From assembly GCA_036924285.1 (NCBI GenBank), contig JAYKYS010000018.1, positions 2,852,001 to 2,916,000 on the forward strand: a stretch of 64,000 nt of DNA, written 5' to 3'. The translations under genes were made by a program, and so were the position numbers. Positions 9,516 to 18,879 of this stretch are shown in pieces. This DNA is from Asterella californica. Its lineage: Eukaryota; Streptophyta; Marchantiopsida; Marchantiales; Aytoniaceae. The number at the start of each line of letters is the position of its first letter. Within the stretch, counting starts at the first letter, position 1. The notes beneath the pieces were generated by a model that saw only the letters and a list, made by a program, of their open reading frames with translations, had not been told where the DNA came from and ran no database searches.

Positions 9516-11969
9516 TCAAACTCCACGGTGTCCAGCCCACAAGGTGTCATGAAACTCCTTCAGCAGATTCAGCTTCGTCGGTTGATCATCCACTACTCTA
9601 GCCAACATCCCATCTCTTCTCTTTGGACGTTTCCACAGATAACCTTCACGTAGAAGGTAACCGTACGCTTTTCTTCTGATCTCCTTAAACTCTGCATCAC
9701 TCCAACCCTCTCGTCTGCATAATAAACTCAGATAATATCCGATATCGCGGAACTTTTTCGTGTAGATCTCCTCGTAGAACGGCAGTGGTTCCAAGTCTGA
9801 AGTGTGCTGACCAACTTGGCACCAAACGTCTCTCTTCTCTTCATTTTCGACTTCTGCAAACATCTCTTCCTCATCTGTATAACGAGCCCTAGATAACATG
9901 TCTGCAACAGGGTTATCCTTTCCTGCTATATGCTTCAGCTCAGGATTCATACTCCGGATATAAGCAATCCATCGTAGCATTGCTATGTCTGGAGTATTAT
10001 AGTTTGCTATCATACCTAGCAAAGGCAAATAGTCTGTTTCTAGTATCACACGAGCTCCTATCAAGAACTCTCGATCTACCTTCATAGCAGTAACAGCTCC
10101 CCACAACTCACGCTTCACTTGAGGATAGTTACGTTGTCTATCTGTTAAGATCCGAGCTCCAAATCTTGAAACAAACCGCACGCCTTCTGCATCTTCTTGA
10201 CCGACTGCCCATCCGATCGCTGTTGGACTCGTGTCAACAGTTAGTATGATAGGTCTTCCGCTCTCGTAGCTAAGTCTCCTTAGTACAGGTGAAGACTTCA
10301 AAATCTCTTTCAGCTGCTCCATCGTCTCGTGATGTTCTCGCTGCCAAGTAAACCTCTTCCCTTTTCTCAGAAGTGCATACAGAGGCTCGGCAATGTGTGC
10401 ATAATGAGGAATACTCACACGAAAGAACACACAAGCTCCTAAGAATCGTCGAACCTCAGTGATGTTGGTACAGTCTGCTATCCTTGCTATAGCATCTACC
10501 TTCTTTGGGTTCGACCGTCTTCCAAAAGTACCGCATAAGTGACCAACCACCACAATCTCTGACATTCCAAAACGAGATTTGGTACCTGACAGAGTGAGGT
10601 GTACCTCTTCTAAGCGCATCAGAATCTTCTCCACATCTCGGATGTGGTCTGCAACGAACTTTCTGCAACCATCAGCAGTCATAGTTTCGTTCTTGTCTTC
10701 CACCGGACAGCCTTTCATGGGTATATCATCAAGAAATGGGATAGTAACCTCAGGTACAAAGTCTCGTAACACCTTATGCATCGCGTTTTGCATATGAGCT
10801 ACTGAGTTTGTCGCACCCTGAGGAAGAGTACACATCCGCATCAACCCCAAAGGTGTACGCATGGTAGTCAAGTCTCTACTCTCCAAAGCAAGCTGAAACT
10901 GATCGTAACCTGAAAACAGATCTCCAATAGAATAGATAGATCTTCCAGCAAATGCCTCGGCTACTTCATCCACCACAGGTCCTGTCCCAACGTTTCGAAT
11001 CGTGATGTTGTTGGCAGGCTGCAAGTCTTGGATGAAGCATAAGGCTCCTGTCTTCTTAGGTACTGTGAACCATCGGCTAGAGTACGGAGCCATAGATGGT
11101 TCAAGAATACCCATCCGCATCCTCTCTTTCAGTAACTCAATGACCTTCGGTAGCAAGGCACGAGGGACTAGAATCGGCTTCAAGTCCCAAGGTACGTGAG
11201 GAACAGTGAAGATAACCATCGGAGCTATCACACTAAGATCCACACAACCAATCTCCTCAGCTGAGAAAGAAAATGCCTTACCATGGCTAACTATCATCTG
11301 CTCAAAAGCTCGTTTCTCCACTTCAGTCAAGAAGCCACCCCCTCCTATCTGGAGCTGCTCGAGTGTCTCTTGAGTAAACTCGTGTCCTATCTGTTTAAGA
11401 TCTCTCAGTACAGGCTCAGTGGCCGCTAACTCCATCTGCTGTCGTGAATCAACAGATAACTGGGTCGCCACTGGTTTCACCTTCTTCGCTACAGATTTGT
11501 ATTTGGTGTGAACCTCTGCTTCTTCACGAGAGCCACACCAGCAGATTGCATCCTTCCATCCACTCTCCAATCTCGGATGAGGACGAGATTGCAAGCACGA
11601 GGCAATCTCCTCATAGACCTTACGAGAGTGGATAGGGATCACCACCCTTCCTCCCATCTGCTCCATCATCCTATCTACATCATCCAGCCAACGAGCAAAA
11701 AGCTGTGCACCTACAAACTCCTCGTAAACACCAGAAATCATCTCACCTTCCTTCAGAACTCCTGTACAGCGCAGATCTGTTGTATACTTCTTCATCAGCT
11801 TTCTACTTTTCTCAGTCAGATCCTTTACACGCGTGAACTCACTCCAATCATCAGAACTAAAAGTCATCAAACCAGATTTCCAACTATGTACAGTGTAACT
11901 CCTCTCAGAATCTTGAGCAACCTCTTCATCAGTCTCCTGTGATCCCACAGGCTGCTCAAGCGGGATCAT
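9516..11969 (-). CDS. Gypsy pol: reverse transcriptase and RNase H
   Basis: 817 residues from the first ATG; the open frame continues upstream to the frameshift site at 12029. The RT region spans about residues 260-490 (FIQDLQPANN, LPQGATNS, active site FLDD at about 412-415, where most gypsy RTs have YIDD or similar). RNase H spans about 570-695 (LTVDTS, RELWGAV, KDNPVADMLSR). The end (FHDTLWAGHRGV) is the start of the integrase zinc domain, cut by a TGA at 9516. The N-terminal 250 residues are a linker with no domain I can name. The protein would copy the element's RNA into DNA in cytoplasmic particles. The core looks intact, so this is the best-preserved ORF of the nested element. Confidence 0.92.
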   Translation of the reverse strand: MIPLEQPVGSQETDEEVAQDSERSYTVHSWKSGLMTFSSDDWSEFTRVKDLTEKSRKLMKKYTTDLRCTGVLKEGEMISGVYEEFVGAQLFARWLDDVDRMMEQMGGRVVIPIHSRKVYEEIASCLQSRPHPRLESGWKDAICWCGSREEAEVHTKYKSVAKKVKPVATQLSVDSRQQMELAATEPVLRDLKQIGHEFTQETLEQLQIGGGGFLTEVEKRAFEQMIVSHGKAFSFSAEEIGCVDLSVIAPMVIFTVPHVPWDLKPILVPRALLPKVIELLKERMRMGILEPSMAPYSSRWFTVPKKTGALCFIQDLQPANNITIRNVGTGPVVDEVAEAFAGRSIYSIGDLFSGYDQFQLALESRDLTTMRTPLGLMRMCTLPQGATNSVAHMQNAMHKVLRDFVPEVTIPFLDDIPMKGCPVEDKNETMTADGCRKFVADHIRDVEKILMRLEEVHLTLSGTKSRFGMSEIVVVGHLCGTFGRRSNPKKVDAIARIADCTNITEVRRFLGACVFFRVSIPHYAHIAEPLYALLRKGKRFTWQREHHETMEQLKEILKSSPVLRRLSYESGRPIILTVDTSPTAIGWAVGQEDAEGVRFVSRFGARILTDRQRNYPQVKRELWGAVTAMKVDREFLIGARVILETDYLPLLGMIANYNTPDIAMLRWIAYIRSMNPELKHIAGKDNPVADMLSRARYTDEEEMFAEVENEEKRDVWCQVGQHTSDLEPLPFYEEIYTKKFRDIGYYLSLLCRREGWSDAEFKEIRRKAYGYLLREGYLWKRPKRRDGMLARVVDDQPTKLNLLKEFHDTLWAGHRGV

Positions 11970-11986
11970 AGTAGTAGCAGATCCAT

Positions 11987-12029
11987 CACTCTTGGTATCC
12001 CGTCCTACAAGAGTGGTTTCAGAAAACCC
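11987..12029 (-). promoter_or_regulatory. Candidate -1 programmed frameshift signal between gag-pro and pol
   Basis: On the minus strand the zero-frame codons AAG GGT TTT CTG contain the heptamer G-GGT-TTT (12029-12023), which fits the X XXY YYZ slippery pattern. A 7-nt spacer (12022-12016) is followed by a stem: CACTCTT (12015-12009) pairs with AAGAGTG (11993-11987) across a 15-base loop. Slipping back one base leads straight into the pol frame with no stop, while the zero frame ends at a TAG (12007-12005). A single-base indel of an originally continuous ORF is the alternative. Confidence 0.5.
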
Positions 12030-13609
12030 TTGCCCTCACAGATGGGAGAATCTCTCAAAGTCTGTCTGTTTCGTTCGTGGTTCGAACGAACGGTCAAAAA
12101 CTGCACAGAACGTCTATCATCTGGACTACGGATCCTAGCATAGTGAGATCCGTCGTCCATCACCTTCGTCTCCATTCTAACTGCCGTGATATAAGGCTGA
12201 CCAAGAATCACAGGATATGAAGCAGAAGATTGCACAAAGAAGTGCTGATCTACCTCCACATCACCCAACTTCACTCTCACGTTAGGACAAGCGCCGTATA
12301 ACTTACCCTTCTGGTTGTTTGCAGCTCGTAGCACCCAACCATGGTTTAGTTCGATAGACCACTGTCCTCTCTCGTACACCTCTCGTGACATGATGTTGAT
12401 CTCTGAACCTTGATCAACTAACGCAGCAACAGGTTCAAGACTTCCGAGACGAACTCGTGTAGCCGTCGTAGCACGAGCCCAGTGTCTCTTCCTGAAGTCA
12501 CTATCAGCAGCTGGACTCTCATCGCCAGCTTCATCATCATCGAATTCAGCAGTATTGGTACCAGCAACCAACGCTTCTTGCTGGTACTTTGTATCATCAG
12601 CCTCCTGAAAGTGCACCTTCCCGAATTTTGCATCATTAACAAAAGCTCCTACTACATCAATCATCTGACTTTTTACTTGCTCGGACATCACCTGTCTCTT
12701 CCGCTTGATGATGTCGATGATCAGCTCGTGAAACTCCCTCTTCGCAATACCAAGAACTTCTCGAAGAGAAAACTCGATTCGCGCGTCAAGTATTCTCTGC
12801 TCCAAGATGCTCTTGAGATCAGTTGAAGTCTCTATATCTGCTGCCAACTTGTAAGCCGGTCCCTTCCCCTTCTCTTGGGCAGTGAACCGTCTCCCAGCAG
12901 TAGTTGGCTCCTGCTGGGATCTCTGCACGTCCTCCATCGGACCTGGTGCAGGTGGAGGAGCTGCAGAAGTAGAAGGGATGTCTTCGGGAGGAGCTACTCG
13001 TCTCCTTGTGACTCTTCGTCTGTCGTCAGCCTCCTCCGGAACTCCAGTATCAAGTTCAGAGGCTTCTCGCCGTCTCTTCTCCTCCACAGAAGCATCCTGC
13101 CAGTGAACGTGTCTATCCACGTCCAATAATGCTTTGATAGACGCAACATCAACAAGATCTCCCCACCCTGTGACCCTACGGATAGTTTCTGCTCCTCTCT
13201 TCAGTACTTCAGAAGGAACTTGAACAGGTTTCTTCTCAGTAGTCCTATCTAGCAACGTAGGACTAGAAGAAACTTCAATGTGACCGGCATATACATCAGG
13301 ATTTACCGGTGGTGCCATCAATGCATGTACAGTTGCAGCAGCTGTAATCTGAGGTAGACTCCTCATGCCTCCTCGTCCAAACTGCGTGCTTAACGGCTCT
13401 CCAGTAGAAGAAAGGTGCAGCCTACCGTTCCGGTAGCGAACCACACCATCTCGCAGAGCAGCCGTGAGCTCTTGACAGTCCCCTCGGAAATGATCTTGAC
13501 TGTCACACCAGATACATCTACGAACAAGAGCACCTCCTGGACGTGCAGCAGCAGGCGCCGACGGCTGCTCTCTCTGCAGACCAGCTAACTCCACCTTCAG
13601 TTCTCTCAT
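12005..13609 (-). CDS. Gypsy gag C-terminus (CCHC) and aspartic protease
   Basis: 534 residues from the first ATG. The frame also extends upstream through an in-frame TAG (13631-13633) to about 13879. A zinc knuckle, CIWCDSQDHFRGDC (C-x2-C-x4-H-x4-C), lies at residues 32-45. A retropepsin-like segment lies near the C-terminus: AALVDQGSEINIMS, with D-Q-G where D-S/T-G is usual, and later VILGQPYI, the usual LG hydrophobic strand. The central third is low-complexity and charged. The ORF ends at a TAG 18 bases after the slippery heptamer. DQG in place of DTG also occurs in other gypsy proteases, so loss of activity cannot be concluded. Confidence 0.85.
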   Translation of the reverse strand: MRELKVELAGLQREQPSAPAAARPGGALVRRCIWCDSQDHFRGDCQELTAALRDGVVRYRNGRLHLSSTGEPLSTQFGRGGMRSLPQITAAATVHALMAPPVNPDVYAGHIEVSSSPTLLDRTTEKKPVQVPSEVLKRGAETIRRVTGWGDLVDVASIKALLDVDRHVHWQDASVEEKRRREASELDTGVPEEADDRRRVTRRRVAPPEDIPSTSAAPPPAPGPMEDVQRSQQEPTTAGRRFTAQEKGKGPAYKLAADIETSTDLKSILEQRILDARIEFSLREVLGIAKREFHELIIDIIKRKRQVMSEQVKSQMIDVVGAFVNDAKFGKVHFQEADDTKYQQEALVAGTNTAEFDDDEAGDESPAADSDFRKRHWARATTATRVRLGSLEPVAALVDQGSEINIMSREVYERGQWSIELNHGWVLRAANNQKGKLYGACPNVRVKLGDVEVDQHFFVQSSASYPVILGQPYITAVRMETKVMDDGSHYARIRSPDDRRSVQFLTVRSNHERNRQTLRDSPICEGKGFLKPLL

Positions 13610-13875
13610 CTGCCGAATCAGGTCTTCGATCTAGTTCTGCTGTCCATGGTTCTCCGCAGGTCTCTGAATCGGTGTCCTTTGTGCAGGGACTGGCACCACT
13701 GGTATCAAAAGTACTGCAGCCGGTACAACAGGTCTAGGAGCCAGAGGAGCTGGAGGTTGCTGTACTTGAGGAGCAGTGCGAGGTTGAGCGGTCACTTCTG
13801 CAAGCGGACGTCCTCCCACGGCCACTCTTCCTCGCCTCTGTCTTGTTAGTACAGCAACGGCGTTTCGACTCTTCC

Positions 13876-14604
13876 TCAATCCATAGTAACTCCTCCTTCA
13901 GCAGATCGATCAGCCAACATAAAACATAACCGATCTGCCATAGCATCATCGGTAGCTTGCAGAAAAAGTTCAGTTCTCCTAGCATCTAAAGTGATGCGCT
14001 CTAGAGTTGAGAGTTGTCGGTATCTCCGATCAAACTCTCTCAACATCTCATTCAGACCCATCATACGACCAAGTTGCTGCTCAACCCAGTCCAGAAACGT
14101 TCTTATAGTGACTCTCTCTGAATCTTCTTCGACAAACTCCTCTCGAAGAGATCGCTCGAAACTCATCCAGACACCTAGATTTCTTCTCTGTACATCCCTA
14201 ACTTGGTCCCGCAACTCAGGGATTACAGCTAACTCAAAACTGGTTATCATCTCTAAATCCGTAACTCTAACCAGCTCCATCTCTCCTCGGTACTCACGCA
14301 GATACCTAGAAATGTCTCTACCATCAAATCTGCCACATCTATTCACTATCGCTTGCAAAGCTTTTGTGGATTTCAACTCACCCCCTCCAACGATCGGATG
14401 CTGTTGGACTAGGGCCGCAAACGTCTTCAGGATCTCAGCTGTATCGAGACCAGATGCAGATGTCGCAGTAGTCGCAGCAGTCGCAGGTGCAACAGTAGGT
14501 GCTACAGCAAACGTAGATGCAGCAGCCGTGGAGGTAGCACCAACAGCGCTTCCGCTCTTCCGATCCATCTTCTTCTTCGTCTTGGAACTCAACTTCACGG
14601 TCAA
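13876..14604 (-). CDS. Gypsy gag, N-terminal capsid region
   Basis: A 242-residue ORF starting 40 bases inside the 5' LTR edge. A Thr/Ala/Ser-rich N-terminus (about residues 18-50) is followed by a helical, charged region (GRFDGRDISRYLREYRGEME; RDVQRRNLGVWMSFERSLRE), the pattern of gypsy gag proteins. The ORF ends at a TGA (13878-13876). The next coding part lies in the -1 frame from about 13879. No slippery heptamer is evident at this point, so an indel is the simpler explanation. It would assemble into the particle that packages element RNA. Confidence 0.75.
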   Translation of the reverse strand: MTVKLSSKTKKKMDRKSGSAVGATSTAAASTFAVAPTVAPATAATTATSASGLDTAEILKTFAALVQQHPIVGGGELKSTKALQAIVNRCGRFDGRDISRYLREYRGEMELVRVTDLEMITSFELAVIPELRDQVRDVQRRNLGVWMSFERSLREEFVEEDSERVTIRTFLDWVEQQLGRMMGLNEMLREFDRRYRQLSTLERITLDARRTELFLQATDDAMADRLCFMLADRSAEGGVTMD

Positions 14605-14626
14605 TCACCCCAAGAAGCCTCTCAGT

Positions 14627-14643
14627 GGAAGCACCAGATTGTA
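14627..14643 (-). promoter_or_regulatory. Possible gypsy primer-binding site
   Basis: Downstream of the 5' LTR (minus strand) the sequence is TACAATCTGGTGCTTCCACTG. The TGGTGC at 14636-14631 begins with TGG, as tRNA-primer sites do. It does not match the initiator-Met site seen in the copia elements, and I cannot name the tRNA. Confidence 0.35.
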
Positions 14644-16534
14644 TGTCGAGGCGAGAGTTTCTTGGGAAGGGCGAACCTTCTAGCTGTGATACGATCGTGA
14701 AGAAGAGGACGAAAACCTCACAAGGAATACGGATCGTAAGAAAAACACACCACCACGTTCTCGATCTGGCCAAGATAAAAACACACAGCGTGCAAGTAGA
14801 TCTTCAACTCCAGATCATTCAGATTTGCAAAGCTCACGTTCAATAACTCAGAATATCAGAAAACTGCTCCTGTGAAGCACCAGCGCGTTCACCTAGAAGC
14901 TTCTCGTTTTCTTTTCAGAAAGATACACGTACAAGTTCTTGGTCTTCTCTCTACTCGATTCTGCTCTCTACTCTCAATCCCTCGATATCAAAACTCTGAT
15001 CAGACAGAAGTTCTCTTCAGACGTAACCTCTGTGTAAAATTTCTCTCCTAAGCTCTACTGTTTCTCTCTACTCGATAGCTCCCGCACGGTAAACTCTACA
15101 CTGCTCGATGATCGGCAAACTGCGATAATGCGATAATTCGTCAATGGACTGAGAATTCTCTCTCTCTGGAGTACACCCCTCTGGGTTTTCCTCCACCCTA
15201 CGTAACCTTCAGTGTCACCTGGCAGGGGAAAAAGACGCCCTAAACAGATGGCAGCAGAAAAATAAATCACTGATAATATATCTACACGTAAGAAGACTAT
15301 TTCACTAAGCCTCGCAGGTTCATCTGTACGGACGGCCACCGTCTCGGCAGTACAGTCAGTATTTGACACCTCCACTCGAAGTAACTCCACCACGGCTACC
15401 TCTGGCCACCGAAATCACCTCGTTCTGACACGTGGAGCCCGAGTTATCATCATTGTCGTTTCTCGGCCCCCTTAAACTTCGAAGTGTCGTAAGTATTGCC
15501 TCAGATATCAGTTTCACTTGATTTTTCGACCCAAGTGAATAATATTTCGAACTCTACATTTTTCTACAAAAGAATTGGTACCGACTTGGAGTATCTTTGA
15601 TGCCATCTCGCTACCCCAGGACTTAGAGGGCCGCAACCGAATTCGTACTAATTACCCCGCCAACCCGAAGGTGAGATTTTTCGACCCAAGTGAATAATAT
15701 TTCGAACTCTACATTTTTCTACAAAAGAATTGGTACCGACTTGGAGTATCTTTGATGTCATCTCGCTACCCCAAGACTTAGGGGCCGCAACCGAATTCGT
15801 ACTAATTACCCCGCCAACCCGAAGGTGAGAGGTCCATTTCGAAACCCGGTGGTAATCTCCCTCTAGCATCCACACTAGGTGACTGCACTAGTGCAGGGGT
15901 AGACGGAGGCGTCCCGCATTCACGGTACGTTTGAGGGACATCTAGTGTCCCGCCCCTAGGCAACTTGGTGCCCCTCATATTCCCCCGAAGGGGCCAGTCT
16001 ACTCCAAGCCGGTTGTGAGTCTGAAGGGATTTGATCCGGAGACCTCCTCCCTACAAGTTTCTCAGCTACACCACGGAAGCTGATCTCACAACTGGTTTTG
16101 AAGACCAGTTTCTAAGCTAATATGCTAGAAAGCTGCGGTATTTCGTCTTTCTTTTGCTAACACGAAGTGCCATAACTTTCTCTAAACATGCTCTTTTTGT
16201 ACATTTCGAATTTCAAACAAATACTACATACCATAATCTACATGAGAAAAATCTAAAAAGTATTTTTCGAACTCACTCTGATTTATGGTAAATTTCCCGG
16301 TATCAGAAATCTTGTAGAATAACTCCAAGTAACTTTTCGCCTGCAACTCCATTCGTAACTTTTGAACATACCACGGTGATCAGCGCGACGAGACCTACGC
16401 CGTGGTGTTTTCAGATTTTCGAATGGACATTTCCTCCAGAATCGACTTCTCTGAGGTCTTAGCTTCACTTAGAGAGACTAACTTCTAACTGATAGATGAA
16501 TTATTCACTATGTGGAATAATTCACATCACGACA
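14644..16534 (-). repeat. Gypsy LTR, 5' copy of the minus-strand element
   Basis: Direct repeat of 6651-8322 with the same TG..CA ends. It carries a private block at about 15481-15829, including a 155-bp tandem duplication (units at 15520-15674 and 15675-15829, each with the run ttcgacccaagtgaataata). It lacks the 104-bp duplication of the other LTR. The promoter should be in this LTR, reading toward lower coordinates. Confidence 0.95.
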
Positions 16535-17661
16535 ACGCGCTTGCAACGATCAACGAATGCTACGAGAACAGTGTGGCAAGACATCTAATGTTCTGCACCA
16601 CGTCTAACGATGCATGGTCCACCTTGACAAGACACTTTGCTGGTCAAGACATGGTGACCAAGATGCACTTAAGAGAGAAGTTGCGGGTTTTAAAGATGAA
16701 ACCCAACGAGACTGTCACCCAGCATGTGAACAACTTCAAATCTCTCATCCAGCAGATGACTTCAGCTGGATTAATAATTACCAACGAGGAATAAGTCCTC
16801 GCGTTGATGGATAGCATGTCCAACAACTACTATTTATTCTTGCAGGCGATGAGAACAAACCCAAATCTCTCGCTATAGAATCTCATCACCTTCCTCATCC
16901 AGGAGGAAACGATCGGGCGCAAGTTATCGATGGAACCATCTACTGCCTTGTTTACAGGACGCCGGCAAGGAGGACGCAATGGTAACAACCGTCGCAACAA
17001 TGGTGGCAATCGACAAGACGGTAATCAAGCACCAAAAAGATCACCAGATCCTAACGAGAAATGTTTCGAGTGCAACAAGCTCGGACACTGCATCGCCGAG
17101 TGTCCGGACAAACCCAGCAGTAGTAACGAAAACTCAAATGCTGGTAATCAGAACAAGAACAAGAACAAGAATCGTCGTTCTCAGAACAACAACAGCAACA
17201 CTCGTCGAGTTCAGGTGGCACAATGTTCATCTACAATCATGCAGACATCTGATCCTAATTGGTGTGGACACGAGTGCCACACACCACATGACACATAATC
17301 GACGACAATTTGTCGAATACTCACTTGTCTCTACTGAGAACACTGAGAATGATGCGATTCTACTCGGTGACAACACCACCATCCACGTTGCTGGTTCTGG
17401 CATGGTGGAAGTGCGCCTGCTCAACGACGACCATGTGTACATACGTGACGTTTTCCATGTGCCCGTCTTGTAGAAGAATTTATTCTCAGCTCGGCAATTT
17501 GATGCCAATGGCGGCTGGTGCTTAATTGGCAACGGACTATGTCATCTAGAAGACAGATTTGGACAAATGCTAACTCCTTGTCCCACTGTCGACGATCTCT
17601 ACATGTTGGTTTTGATCACTGACCAAACCGCGCTTGTAACTATAGCTGATAGGACTCAGTA
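16535..17661 (+). pseudogene. Copia A gag C-terminus, zinc knuckle and protease
   Basis: The frame resumes directly after the gypsy element (NALATINECYENS), matching copia C. It reads through the run KMHLREKLRVLKMKPNETVT, a TAA at 16792-16794 and a TAG at 16876-16878, then a basic Asn-rich region and the zinc knuckle CFECNKLGHCIAEC. A frame change near 17250 leads to the protease-like DTSATHHMT, then GDNTTIHVAGSG and, after another TAG, NLFSARQFDANGGWC, all aligned with copia C. The element is then cut at 17661, before the integrase. It is a dead copy. Confidence 0.88.
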
Positions 17662-17676
17662 GAAGGACGTTGGAGC
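17662..17676 (+). other. 15-bp fragment of palindrome-arm sequence at an inversion breakpoint
   Basis: The 15 bases gaaggacgttggagc equal 5812-5826 of the left arm and directly abut the outer end of the inverted copia A 3' LTR. They read as host flank that was carried along when the 3' end of the element was inverted. Confidence 0.6.
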
Positions 17677-17917
17677 TGTAGAATAGGCTAAGGCAAAACT
17701 CTAAGTCATGGCATAAGGACAATATGAGAGTGTGAGAGAGCTCCTCAAGAGAGTGTGAGCAGAACCAAGTAAATAGATTACTCAATAATGTACAATGGTC
17801 TTGGGCCTCGATAATATACTCTTGGTCTTGACTTTGGTGACCTTACGAAAGGTCACCACCTAATAACTTGAACTAGTTACTGGAAAAGGGGTTTCATACT
17901 TGTACAGTATTCTAACA
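17677..17917 (-). mobile_element. Copia A 3' LTR, now inverted
   Basis: On the minus strand it begins TGTTAGAATACTG directly after a purine tract (AAGTGGGAG, 17926-17918) and ends TTCTACA: 241 bp with TG..CA ends. It is the reverse complement of the 5' LTR at 6054. The polypurine tract and the RNase H end upstream confirm that it is a 3' LTR. Confidence 0.8.
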
Positions 17918-17951
17918 CTCCCACTTAGTAACAGTTCGGATAAAAATATTA

Positions 17952-18879
17952 TTAACTAGAAAACATTCCTAGCTTTGGCAGTAGATAATCCAACTTGGGA
18001 TCTGGTAAGTTCTTTGTCAGAATATCAGCAACCATGTCCTCAATAGGACAATATCTAACTTCTATAACTTTTCTAACGACGTGATCTTTGATGAAGTGAT
18101 ATCGGATGTCGATGTGCTTCGTACGGTCGTAGAACTTGCTAGTGTCGACAAGGGCTATTGCACTTTGGTTGTCACAATATGTAACAGTGGGCTCCTTGTC
18201 ATGCAATCCGACGTCAGTCAAGAGCTGACGTAACTAGATTGTCTCTGAACAGCTCGTGCTAAGAGCTACGTATTCTGCCTCTGTACTTGACAAGACTACT
18301 GACTTTTGTCTCTTAGAGGACCACCTGATGACTCCTCCAGAGTAGATGAAGCAATGACCTGATGTGGATCGTCTTGTCTCCGCATGTTCTCCCTAGTCAG
18401 CATCGGAGTAACCGAACAGAGAGTAGGGCTGGGGTGAGTGAGCATACTCAAGGTATAAATTTAAAGTTCTCTTGATGTAACGGAAAATCCGCTTCATAGC
18501 GGCAATGTGTCTAGGTCCAGGACTACTCATGAACTGGGAGAATACACTAATGAGATAAGACAAATCAAGACGAGCGCATACTGCGACCCAATTAATAGAG
18601 CCAGCTGCACTCTGGTAAGGATAACTATGACATAGCTTTTTTTCATCCTCAGTGACAGGAGAGTCATTCGAGGAAAGTTTCTCATCTGTAACTAGAGGGG
18701 TGCTTACAGGTTTGCAGTCCTGTAAGCCAAACTGAAATAGTTTCTGTGTCAAATACAAAGTTTGACTAAGTCTGATAGTGCCAGAAGATGGATCGCAGTT
18801 AATTTCAATGCTAAAACAATGATGGACTGGACCGATGTCAGTCATTTTGAACCTTGAGCTCAATTTCTCTTTTACATGA
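17952..18879 (-). pseudogene. Copia A reverse transcriptase C-terminus and RNase H (inverted piece)
   Basis: The translation begins inside RT (FKMTDIGPVHHCFSIEI; PLVTDEKLSS; SAAGSINWVAVCARLDLSYL) and continues through RNase H (SLFGYSDAD; STSGHCFIYSGGV; SSTEAEYVAL; YCDNQSAIALVDT; DILTKNLP). One frame runs through, with TAG stops at 18395-18393 and near 18237. Both replace the Trp usually found there (SDADWGE, TIWLRQLL). Integrase and the first half of RT are missing. The piece joins right-arm sequence at 18880. Confidence 0.88.

Larger units (their letters stand above)
6651..16534 (-). mobile_element. Full-length Ty3/gypsy element nested in copia A gag
   Basis: Two direct long repeats (6651-8322 and 14644-16534) bound an internal region that encodes, on the minus strand, gag, CCHC, protease, RT, RNase H and integrase in gypsy order. 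The LTRs have TG..CA ends (plus strand tgtcga...cacgaca). The flanks are aacgc at 6646-6650 and (a)acgc at 16534-16538, a 4-5 bp target duplication; the first base is shared with the LTR end. Removing the element and one target copy restores the continuous copia gag frame. Coding frames are broken in a few places (stop in gag, stops and shift before integrase), so it is probably defective, but it is much fresher than its host element. Confidence 0.95.

Noticed and set aside
9432..14683. Several plus-strand ORFs within the nested gypsy
   Set aside because: All are shadows of gag-pol on the minus strand, with no independent domain.
17690..17930. Separate second copia element inserted on the minus strand at the palindrome centre
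   Set aside because: The 15-bp arm fragment at its LTR edge and the missing halves of both pieces fit a single copia A with an inverted 3' end better.
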